Of a stretch of DNA of 64,000 nt, positions 46,769 to 53,115 are shown one piece after another (positions within the stretch are counted from its first letter, which is position 1; each line of letters opens with the position of its first letter). This stretch comes from Martelella mediterranea. Lineage in GTDB: Bacteria; Pseudomonadota; Alphaproteobacteria; Rhizobiales; Rhizobiaceae. The position numbers and the translations under genes are program-made. The notes below the pieces were generated by a model that saw only the letters and a list, made by a program, of their open reading frames with translations, did not search any database and was not told the DNA's origin. Location of the stretch: contig NZ_SMAR01000017.1 of the NCBI RefSeq assembly GCF_004342225.1, positions 1 through 64,000 on the forward strand. The letters are read 5' to 3'.

Positions 46769-47965
46769 TTACGCTGCAACCAGGCCATGCGGATCGATCA
46801 CAAATTTCTTCGCGGCACCACCATCGAAGTCGGCATAGCCCTTCGGTGCATCATCAAGGCTGATCACCTGCACATTGACGGCCTTTGCAATCTCGACCCG
46901 ATTGAAAAGGATCGCCTGCATTAACGCCCGGTTATATCGCATGACCGGGCACTGACCGGTGTGGAAGGAATGGGACTTGGCCCATCCAAGACCAAAGCGC
47001 AGACTGAGCGAGCCCATTTTGGCCGCGTTGTCCTGTGCGCCGGGGTCTTCGGTCACATAGAGCCCGGGAATACCGATTTCGCCACCCGCACGGGTCAGGT
47101 CCATCGCCGAATTCAACACCGTGGCAGGTTGTTCGTGGCCATGATCATGGCCGCAGCCATGCGCTTCGAAGCCGACACAATCCACAAAGGCATCCACCTC
47201 CGGCGAACCGGTAATCTCCGCCACCATATCGCTGAGTTTTACATCCATTCTCAGGTCCACAACTTCACAGCCGAAGCTTCTGGCTTGCCTGAGCCGTTCC
47301 GGGATCATATCACCGACGATAACGCAGGCCGCGCCTAAAAGCCGCGCTGAGGCGGCAGCCGCCAAGCCGACAGGTCCGGCTCCGGCAATATAGACAATCG
47401 AGCCCGGCCCGACACCCGCCGTCACACAACCATGATAACCGGTGGGAAAAATATCCGAGAGAAGCGTCAGATCCGTAATCTTCTCCACCGCCTGTTCCCG
47501 GTCCGGAAATTTCAGCAGATTGAAATCGGCATAGGGCACCATGACATATTCGGCCTGCCCGCCGACCCAGCCGCCCATATCAACATAGCCATATGCTGCC
47601 CCTGGTCGCGCGGGATTGACGTTCAGGCAGATACCGGTCTTGCCTTCCTTGCAGTTGCGGCACCGGCCACAAGCTATATTGAAAGGCACAGATACGACAT
47701 CACCTTCGCAGATGAACTCAACGTCGCGCCCGCACTCGATCACCTGCCCTGTGATTTCATGACCAAGAACAAGCCCTTTCGGGGCCGTCGTGCGTCCGCG
47801 CACCATATGCTGATCCGAACCACATATATTTGTGGTGAGTATCTTCAGAATAACGCCGTGATCACATTTGCGATCACCAAGAGCCAGTTTCGGAAAATCG
47901 ATCGTCTCGACCGTAACCTTGCCGGCGCCCTGAAATATAACGCCGCGGTTCGATGCACTTGCCAT
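46769..47965 (-). CDS. fdhA: Glutathione-independent formaldehyde dehydrogenase
   Basis: A 398-residue zinc-dependent medium-chain dehydrogenase oxidising formaldehyde to formate with NAD+. The catalytic zinc site includes CGSDQHMVRGR and GHEITG, and the structural zinc site CGRCRNCKEGKTGIC has the four cysteines. The nucleotide motif is AGAGPVGLAA. The insert with repeated histidines (GCGHDHGHEQPATV), and the GIPGLYVTEDPGAQD block, are typical of the glutathione-independent enzyme. The start at 47,965 follows GGGAGG. The prophage lies within 500 bases upstream, so its native promoter region may be altered. Confidence 0.92.
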   Translation of the reverse strand: MASASNRGVIFQGAGKVTVETIDFPKLALGDRKCDHGVILKILTTNICGSDQHMVRGRTTAPKGLVLGHEITGQVIECGRDVEFICEGDVVSVPFNIACGRCRNCKEGKTGICLNVNPARPGAAYGYVDMGGWVGGQAEYVMVPYADFNLLKFPDREQAVEKITDLTLLSDIFPTGYHGCVTAGVGPGSIVYIAGAGPVGLAAAASARLLGAACVIVGDMIPERLRQARSFGCEVVDLRMDVKLSDMVAEITGSPEVDAFVDCVGFEAHGCGHDHGHEQPATVLNSAMDLTRAGGEIGIPGLYVTEDPGAQDNAAKMGSLSLRFGLGWAKSHSFHTGQCPVMRYNRALMQAILFNRVEIAKAVNVQVISLDDAPKGYADFDGGAAKKFVIDPHGLVAA

Positions 47966-48468
47966 TGGTTTCCTCCCAGATTCCTTATGGAAATTTATCA
48001 TCCTGTAGGGGGGTAGTACCTTCTGGACACAGGGATAGTGACGGGTTGATGCTTGGATGGTGCTGAAATTAAAGGAGAATATACGCTAACGGACAGGATT
48101 TCAGCGGAAAGCAAAATGCAAAAGGCGGTTCGAAAACGACGAAAATCATCGCATTCTCGATCAGAACACTATCAGAAAGCGCCGGAAGCCGCTCATTTTG
48201 CGAAATAGACCATCAAAAACGCTGCACAGCCGAAAATCAAAGGGAGCGCCTAATGCGGCCCGCTTCCTAGAAGTGGTGATCGCGGCCAAAACAGGCGCAT
48301 ATGTCCAGAAGGCATTTTCAACTTTCGTTACAGAACTCGGACATTCCGTCCGAGTTCACGCCTGTCTGTCCGACTTATACCAAGATACTGAAATTAAAGA
48401 TAAACACACAAGATATCAAAAATTGACCAGAAAAATGAAGTCGGACATGGCGAGATACCCCGCGCAGC
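47966..48468. other. Chromosome-prophage junction region
   Basis: About 500 bases without a convincing gene. Position 48,080-48,101 repeats the element at 2667. From 48,333 to 48,447 there is a cluster of GTCCGA/TCGGAC motifs: a 10-bp inverted repeat GAACTCGGAC-ATTCC-GTCCGAGTTC and a pair TGTCCGACTT (48,367) / AAGTCGGACA (48,438). This is the expected site of the left prophage end and its transposase-binding sites. The exact junction cannot be read without an empty-site sequence. Confidence 0.55.
48080..48101. repeat. Short dispersed repeat, copy 2
   Basis: Shares TATAC-CT-AA-CGGACAGGATTT with 2667-2690. Lies about 115 bases upstream of fdhA, on what is probably the chromosomal side of the prophage junction. 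Confidence 0.4.
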
Positions 48469-48984
48469 TCAAAACGGCGCACCGTCACAATACTCGCGCT
48501 TCATGAAATCGGCGGCCATCTTTAGTCGGTCAATCGTAGCATGATGATCCATACTCAGAAGCTTACTTTTCAAACAATCTTGACCAGCGTCCACAGGGCA
48601 GCTTCCGGCAAAGCGAAGAATTCGGTAGTCGCCACTAATGTCTAAGGTCGAGAAAAGATTGAAATCGTATTCGATTGTCGAAGTCTGACCTTCGCCGCTG
48701 GTCTCTCTAACAGCAAAGACGCACGGCTTCGACTGTTCGACCGTCACATTGCGGATATCGCTCAATCCCTCCGGGAACTCGAACCGGGCAGGAATATCCC
48801 GCGACTGAACAACAGTTCCGCTTCTGTAGGTATTGTCTATATAGCTACCCGATTGAAGTAAACTGCCATCTTCAACACCGTAAATGATAAAGGCGACGGT
48901 TTCTTCTGCAGTAGGGCGATAATCTGCCAACCCCGCGTTTGGCAGGAGCAGTAGAGCCGCAACCAAAAAAGATATCCGTTTCAT
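48469..48984 (-). CDS. Secreted protein encoded beside the prophage repressor
   Basis: A 171-residue protein with a clear signal peptide (KRISFLVAALLLLPNAGLA) and a mature domain with four cysteines (SKPC, GSC, QDC, YC), which could form disulfides in the periplasm. I do not recognise the family. The start at 48,984 has AAGGGC upstream and lies 14 bases after the repressor stop, same strand. It would therefore be made in the lysogen, the pattern of a moron or conversion gene (superinfection exclusion, envelope change or virulence). That role is inferred from position only. Confidence 0.75.
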   Translation of the reverse strand: MKRISFLVAALLLLPNAGLADYRPTAEETVAFIIYGVEDGSLLQSGSYIDNTYRSGTVVQSRDIPARFEFPEGLSDIRNVTVEQSKPCVFAVRETSGEGQTSTIEYDFNLFSTLDISGDYRILRFAGSCPVDAGQDCLKSKLLSMDHHATIDRLKMAADFMKREYCDGAPF

Positions 48985-48998
48985 TGTTTGCCCTTCGT

Positions 48999-49706
48999 CT
49001 ATACCGGTGACATGGCGCATACGACGCGCCCCACCACGTTTACGTGTTCGATATCAACCGGATCGATTTTCCTTGGAGGGAAAGCCGGTCCATCCGCGTC
49101 AGAAAGCAACGTTATTCCTCCATCGAAATTGAGTTGGATGCGTTTGACCACCAAATCCCCAGCCAACGACAAAACGTAGACCTTCCCTTCCCGCAATTGT
49201 CGCTCATTCCTATTTACGAATATAACGGCACCGTCAGTTATGGTGGGCGACATAGAGTCTCCATCAACCATCATAATCAATGTCTGTAGTGGTGATAGCC
49301 CAAGTTCATGTAGTATGCGGCGGCTTAAGCCAATCATTTCTGCATTTCGCTCATCAAGGACAGTGAGTCCTGGACCAGCTGATACCCGCAAATCCTGAAA
49401 TCTTACATTGACAATGTCTGCACCTTCGGATGGCCCTGCCTCGGTGTTTTTACTTGTGTCTCCGAAAGGGTCGCCTTCTCCAGTGATCAGCCAGTTTGTG
49501 TCGACACCGAATCGCTCACGATAAGCTGCCAGCACCGTGGCATCTGGCGTGCGCTCTCCGCGCTCATAAAATGCAATTGTGTTTTTACTAATCCCTATCA
49601 TTTTTGCAAAGCTCTCCCTATCCGGATCGCCTAAGTGCTTCCGAATACTCCTAATTCTAGCGCCAAGCGGCGTTTTTGGATCACTCTCTGGCTTTGCCAA
49701 TACCAA
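48999..49706 (-). CDS. LexA/CI-type phage repressor
   Basis: A 235-residue repressor. An N-terminal XRE-type helix-turn-helix (residues 14-70, ESFAKMIGISKNTIAFYERGERTP) is followed by a linker and an S24 autoprotease domain: cleavage site Ala110-Gly111 in RVSAGPG, catalytic Ser151 in GDSMSPT and Lys188 in VVKRI. Cleavage during RecA-activated stress would induce the phage. The start appears to be TTG (49,706), or a second TTG two codons later, with no strong ribosome-binding site. It is divergent from ner across an operator-bearing region. Confidence 0.9.
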   Translation of the reverse strand: MVLAKPESDPKTPLGARIRSIRKHLGDPDRESFAKMIGISKNTIAFYERGERTPDATVLAAYRERFGVDTNWLITGEGDPFGDTSKNTEAGPSEGADIVNVRFQDLRVSAGPGLTVLDERNAEMIGLSRRILHELGLSPLQTLIMMVDGDSMSPTITDGAVIFVNRNERQLREGKVYVLSLAGDLVVKRIQLNFDGGITLLSDADGPAFPPRKIDPVDIEHVNVVGRVVCAMSPV

Positions 49707-49724
49707 ACACTAAAAGACCAGCTA

Positions 49725-49743
49725 TGCACTTTACTAAAGTGCA
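49725..49743. promoter_or_regulatory. Operator candidate of the prophage switch
   Basis: Perfect inverted repeat TGCACTTT-ACT-AAAGTGCA in the divergent repressor/ner region, 19 bases from the repressor start. It is the obvious candidate site for the repressor or Ner. Confidence 0.65.
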
Positions 49744-49766
49744 ATAATAGTCTATTCCTTATCTAT

Positions 49767-49839
49767 AGCACCCCATAGCTGCGGGGTGCTGTTGTTCCAA
49801 ACCAACCTAAAGAAAGCGGGCGTTGCACCGCCCGCTTTC
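49767..49839 (+). promoter_or_regulatory. Two strong hairpins in the early-operon leader
   Basis: Hairpin one, AGCACCCC/GGGGTGCT, has an eight-base loop. Hairpin two, GAAAGCGGGCG/CGCCCGCTTTC, has an 11-bp stem and six-base loop (49,812-49,839). Both precede ner, the second ending just ahead of the ribosome-binding site. Neither is followed by a T run. They could be transcription pause, attenuation or RNA-stability structures. Confidence 0.6.
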
Positions 49840-49854
49840 AGGCAGGAGTTCCGT

Positions 49855-50154
49855 ATGAGTAAACCGACCAACTGGACCTGGAAACGTATCCTCTGGCAAA
49901 TCCATGAGCGCGGCATGACGCTCGAACAGCTCGCCCTTCGCAATGGCCGCAATCCGAATTCATTCCGCAAAGTCTCACGCCAGAAGAACAGCATCGATCA
50001 GCAGATCATTGCCGATTTTATCGGCACGGATGCCAAAGAGCTGTGGCCCGACCGGTACCCCCAAACGAAGTCCCGCATCTACGATAGCCGAAAATGGGGA
50101 CCGTTAGAAAGTCAAAAATCAGATGACGTTTCTGACAGCAGGAGGGCAGCATGA
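49855..50154 (+). CDS. ner: Ner-like DNA-binding regulator
   Basis: A 99-residue helix-turn-helix protein of the Ner/Nlp family. The segment ILWQIHERGMTLEQLALRNG, then SFRKVS and IIADFIGTDAKELWPDRYP, fits Ner closely, including the WPxRY end of the domain. In Mu, Ner shuts off early and repressor transcription after induction. The tail from residue 75 is extra. GGAG precedes the start. Its stop overlaps the next gene by ATGA. Confidence 0.88.
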   Translation: MSKPTNWTWKRILWQIHERGMTLEQLALRNGRNPNSFRKVSRQKNSIDQQIIADFIGTDAKELWPDRYPQTKSRIYDSRKWGPLESQKSDDVSDSRRAA

Positions 50155-50507
50155 CCGCCTTTATGTCAGAACCGGTGTCTTTTTCTGACACGCCTGCGCC
50201 ACTGATGACGCTTGATCAGGCGAAGGCAATCATCCTCGGATCACACGTCGACACCAATCCGGAAACATTTGAGCCAAGCGCTCTTCAACGCCGTGCGGTT
50301 CATACAATCCTGAATGCAGGGGCGGAATACGGCCCCGGTGTCTTTGGTTTCGGTCCCGATGCTGTCGTTCCAAGTTTCGATATTGAGGAAAGTTTCGCGA
50401 AGTTGAATGCCGATCAGGCCGTCATTGTAGCGCTTATCAATCAGTTTGAATTTGAACTGATGCGCTCCATCGCTTTGCGTTTTCGCGGCGTGAGGGCGGC
50501 AGCATGA
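50151..50507 (+). CDS. Early phage protein of unknown function (118 aa)
   Basis: A soluble 118-residue protein. I see no domain that I can name. The middle (FEPSALQRRAVHTILNAGAEYG) looks helical. It overlaps ner (ATGA) and the next small membrane gene (ATGA), so it is translated as part of the early chain. In Mu-like phages this region usually holds dispensable early genes. Confidence 0.7.
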   Translation: MTAFMSEPVSFSDTPAPLMTLDQAKAIILGSHVDTNPETFEPSALQRRAVHTILNAGAEYGPGVFGFGPDAVVPSFDIEESFAKLNADQAVIVALINQFEFELMRSIALRFRGVRAAA

Positions 50508-50644
50508 GCGAATGCGCTGTAACCATCGGCGACCTTGCACGTGAGCTGCTCGCTTTTGTCGCCATCACCGCTTTTGTCATTGCAGTTTGCAAGTGGGCAA
50601 GCGCTGCATCCACGATCATCGAGTTTTGGAGGTCAGTATCATGA
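50504..50644 (+). CDS. 46-residue membrane protein of the early region
   Basis: A short gene bracketed by ATGA overlaps with both neighbours, which is the main reason to believe in it. The product is a short N-terminus (MSECAVTIGDLARE), one hydrophobic helix (LLAFVAITAFVIAVCKW) and a short tail. A single-pass membrane protein; function unknown. Small membrane proteins in early phage regions sometimes act in superinfection exclusion, but nothing here shows that. Confidence 0.6.
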   Translation: MSECAVTIGDLARELLAFVAITAFVIAVCKWASAASTIIEFWRSVS

Positions 50645-51183
50645 CCAAGACATCCCTCTCTTACTTCGACAAGCTGCCAAAATGGTGCATTCCGGGCCTG
50701 CAAGCGGCTTATGATAATATCGCCAGTGGTCATTTCTCTGACGCTGCTGTCTTCCGCAGCCTTACCAAAGAATTTGAAGGCATTGGCGAAAAGCCCCCGA
50801 CGCGTGAGGTGTTTTACGCGTGGGTGAAGGGTATCGCAGCCGGTGACGTTAAACGACCAGGCGGAGCAGATGAAGCCGCCGCAGCCGTCAGGTCCGGAAA
50901 GAACAATAGACCCCGGCAGGCAGAGAAAGAACGGGGCGAAGCTCCGCATCCTATTCCCACACCATCAGCCGACCCGTTTGTCACTGAAGAAGGACGCCTG
51001 CCTCCGCTGACGCCTTTGTATTCCAATGTCGAAACCGATGTGGCTGCCTCTCTCAAAAATGTGCGTGAACAGCTGATCCGGGATACCGCAAACGCGCTTA
51101 GCCGGGATATCCAGAAAACCGCGGAGCAGATTGTCGACACGCAATTGCGAGCGCTTATGGCTCCGGAAGGCGGTGCAGCATGA
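50641..51183 (+). CDS. Early phage protein of unknown function (180 aa)
   Basis: A 180-residue soluble protein. The first 80 residues look folded (LPKWCIPGLQAAYDNIASGHF), a Pro/Glu/Arg-rich linker spans about 80-120, and a C-terminal helix (DVAASLKNVREQLIRDTANAL ... VDTQLRALM, beginning near residue 130) looks coiled-coil. Family not recognised. GGAGG precedes the start inside the preceding gene, and it overlaps both neighbours by four bases. Confidence 0.72.
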   Translation: MTKTSLSYFDKLPKWCIPGLQAAYDNIASGHFSDAAVFRSLTKEFEGIGEKPPTREVFYAWVKGIAAGDVKRPGGADEAAAAVRSGKNNRPRQAEKERGEAPHPIPTPSADPFVTEEGRLPPLTPLYSNVETDVAASLKNVREQLIRDTANALSRDIQKTAEQIVDTQLRALMAPEGGAA

Positions 51184-51398
51184 CATGCAATTGCCTGGAA
51201 GACATCGAAGCCAAGCTTGCGGAGCGCAATACCGAAATTCAGACAGACATCATCTTCCATTATGTCGATGGCGTCCGCCCGCATATTCAAACCCGTCAGA
51301 TTGAGACCGGGCGTGGCAAGGCCAAGGCAGTTTCCATGCTTGCGAGCTACTGTCCATTTTGCGGCACCAAATACATCGACAAAAAACCTGAGAGTTGA
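51180..51398 (+). CDS. Small cysteine-rich protein, probable zinc binding
   Basis: A 72-residue protein with CNC near the N-terminus and CPFCGTKY near the C-terminus, suggesting a zinc-ribbon fold. The central part, HYVDGVRPHIQTRQIETGRGKAK, is basic. No named family. It is coupled to the upstream gene by ATGA. Confidence 0.68.
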   Translation: MTCNCLEDIEAKLAERNTEIQTDIIFHYVDGVRPHIQTRQIETGRGKAKAVSMLASYCPFCGTKYIDKKPES

Positions 51399-51400
51399 AA

Positions 51401-51598
51401 GTGATCAGATCGTTGCTTTCCGCCCTTTCTGCACCCGTCGCACCAGGTATCGCTTTTTGGATGATCCTGACAGCTCTCCTGCTGATCTGGTGGGTGACGA
51501 CTGCAGCCTGGCGGAAAGCTCATGCTGAGCAGAAACGTCGCATATCCAAAAATGAAGAAGATAACCCTTACTACCGCGACGCCGGAGAAGACGTATGA
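51401..51598 (+). CDS. Small single-pass membrane protein (65 aa)
   Basis: A 65-residue protein with a hydrophobic helix (APGIAFWMILTALLLIWWVTTAAW) and a charged tail. The GTG start at 51,401 is chosen because GAGAG lies six bases before it; a TTG six bases earlier overlaps the previous stop. It overlaps the ParB-like gene by ATGA. Function unknown. Confidence 0.65.
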   Translation: MIRSLLSALSAPVAPGIAFWMILTALLLIWWVTTAAWRKAHAEQKRRISKNEEDNPYYRDAGEDV

Positions 51599-52419
51599 CA
51601 ATGCAAATCGGTGAATTTGAACTTCCAATCGATCAAATTGAAATCCCTGATGACCGCGCTCGCAATCTCGATGAAGACTGGTCCAGAGCGCTCGGTCAGT
51701 TGATCGCCACCTCCGGCCTGACCAATGCCATCACAGTACGCAAAACGGATGACGGCTACCGTCTTGTCACCGGCCTGCATCGCGTTGACGCGCATAGGCT
51801 GATCGGACTTGCCAATATCCGGGCGCGCCTTTCTGACGCTACCAACGATGACGAGGCCAGACTTGAAGAAGTCATGGAGAACCTCGGCCGCAACGAGCTG
51901 AACGCGCTCGACCGCTGCCATCATCTTTATGAACTGAAACAGGCCTATGAGAGACTGTATCCGGAAACCAAAGCCGGAACGGCTGGTGCGCTCGCCCGGC
52001 ACGGATCAGCAAACGAAATCTTTTCGTTTGCTACCGATGTTGCAGAAAAAATAGGCCTATCGACCCGTGCCATCCAGATCGCTGTCAAAATCTGGAAGGA
52101 TCTGACACAGGCCAGTCGGATCAGGCTGGCCGGAACGGCAATCGCGGAAAAGCAGTCAGAACTGAAGCTTTTGTCGGCGCAGGCAGGACCGCTGCAGAAG
52201 AAGATTCTCGACCATATTCTCTCGGAAGATAATGGAGCGAAGAGCGTCCAGGAGGCTCTTGACTATCTCAATAACGGTGTGGCCGTCGCGCCGATCGAGA
52301 AGAAGTTCCTCACCATATCAAGGACGATCTCTGCGTTGCCAGACGAAACGTTCGACCGGCTGGTGCTGGCGAATGAGGACCGCGTACTGGCCTCACTGAA
52401 GCGCCGGGGGCGCATCTGA
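51595..52419 (+). CDS. ParB-like nuclease-domain protein
   Basis: A 274-residue protein with an N-terminal ParB/Srx domain (about residues 14-100): IPDDRARNLDEDW, LIATSGLTNAITVRK, then GLHRVDAHRLIGL, with the GxxR pocket region as GLHR. A helix-turn-helix-like middle follows (ENLGRNELNALDRCHHLYELK). It lacks the plasmid-ParB C-terminus. In phages such proteins may bind DNA or modify transcription. Early position, ahead of the transposase, suggests a role in phage gene control or target DNA handling. Confidence 0.85.
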   Translation: MTMQIGEFELPIDQIEIPDDRARNLDEDWSRALGQLIATSGLTNAITVRKTDDGYRLVTGLHRVDAHRLIGLANIRARLSDATNDDEARLEEVMENLGRNELNALDRCHHLYELKQAYERLYPETKAGTAGALARHGSANEIFSFATDVAEKIGLSTRAIQIAVKIWKDLTQASRIRLAGTAIAEKQSELKLLSAQAGPLQKKILDHILSEDNGAKSVQEALDYLNNGVAVAPIEKKFLTISRTISALPDETFDRLVLANEDRVLASLKRRGRI

Positions 52420-52421
52420 TC

Positions 52422-52886
52422 ATGGCCCGCCGCCGCGACCCGCTCACCAAAGACCTGTTTTCGTGGGAGCCACCGAAGATCTCGGTTGGTTACAGCGAAG
52501 ACGTGATCGGTCGCGGACGGCTGGACGGCAAGATCGCACGGCTTGTCGGGCAGGCTCTGCGCGATGCGCGCGAGGACGGCATGGGGCGTGAAGAAATCGC
52601 GGCTGAGATGAGCACCTTTCTCGGACGGGATATCAGCGCAACCACGCTCTACAAATGGACATCAGAAAGTTCGGAAGGTCATCGCATTCCGCTTGATGCC
52701 TTTATCGCTCTTGTCCGGGCCACCGATGCAAAAGACCTGCTCGGATTCGTCCCCGGTGAGTTCGGGCTGACCGTGATCGAGGCGGAATATGCCGACCTGA
52801 TCGAGGAGCGGCTCCTCGAGGATCACATTGAAGAAATGCAAGCGCGCCGCCAAGTGCTGGCTGCCAGAAGGAAAGGACGCCGTTGA
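52422..52886 (+). CDS. Putative DNA-binding early phage protein (154 aa)
   Basis: A 154-residue basic protein. The stretch MGREEIAAEMSTFLGRDISA reads like a helix-turn-helix, and LYKWTSESSEGHRIPLDAFIAL after it resembles the end of XRE-type domains in Mu-like phages. The C-terminus is an Arg/Glu-rich helix. It follows the ParB-like gene by two bases. Function inferred only as a likely DNA-binding protein. Confidence 0.7.
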   Translation: MARRRDPLTKDLFSWEPPKISVGYSEDVIGRGRLDGKIARLVGQALRDAREDGMGREEIAAEMSTFLGRDISATTLYKWTSESSEGHRIPLDAFIALVRATDAKDLLGFVPGEFGLTVIEAEYADLIEERLLEDHIEEMQARRQVLAARRKGRR

Positions 52887-52887
52887 G

Positions 52888-53115
52888 ATGACTTTCAAAC
52901 ACCCCTGCTTTTCCTGCACTTTACCTGATTGCGATGAGCGCTCACGTCATTGCAACTTAAGAAGATCATTGAATACGTATGACCGCAATCGCCGTGCCGG
53001 AAAGCCTGTCAGTGATGAGCTACGCCAGTGTGCCAATATCGCCTGGAACGAATTCTACGGGATTGCCCGCAGAGAGCGAGAGCGCTGCCGCCGTGATGCG
53101 GAGGCGCAGTCATGA
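52888..53115 (+). CDS. Small cysteine-rich early protein (75 aa)
   Basis: A 75-residue protein with CFSCTLPDCDERSRHC near the N-terminus, a compact Cys/His pattern that suggests a zinc-binding knuckle, followed by Arg-rich helices. The start at 52,888 was chosen one base after the previous stop. It overlaps the transposase gene by ATGA. Family not recognised. Confidence 0.7.
   Translation: MTFKHPCFSCTLPDCDERSRHCNLRRSLNTYDRNRRAGKPVSDELRQCANIAWNEFYGIARRERERCRRDAEAQS

Noticed and set aside
48198-48506. 102-codon rightward open frame at the prophage junction
   Set aside because: It has no ribosome-binding site, is very basic and low in structure, and runs into the opposing secreted-protein gene. 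It also crosses the motif cluster expected to be non-coding phage-end DNA.
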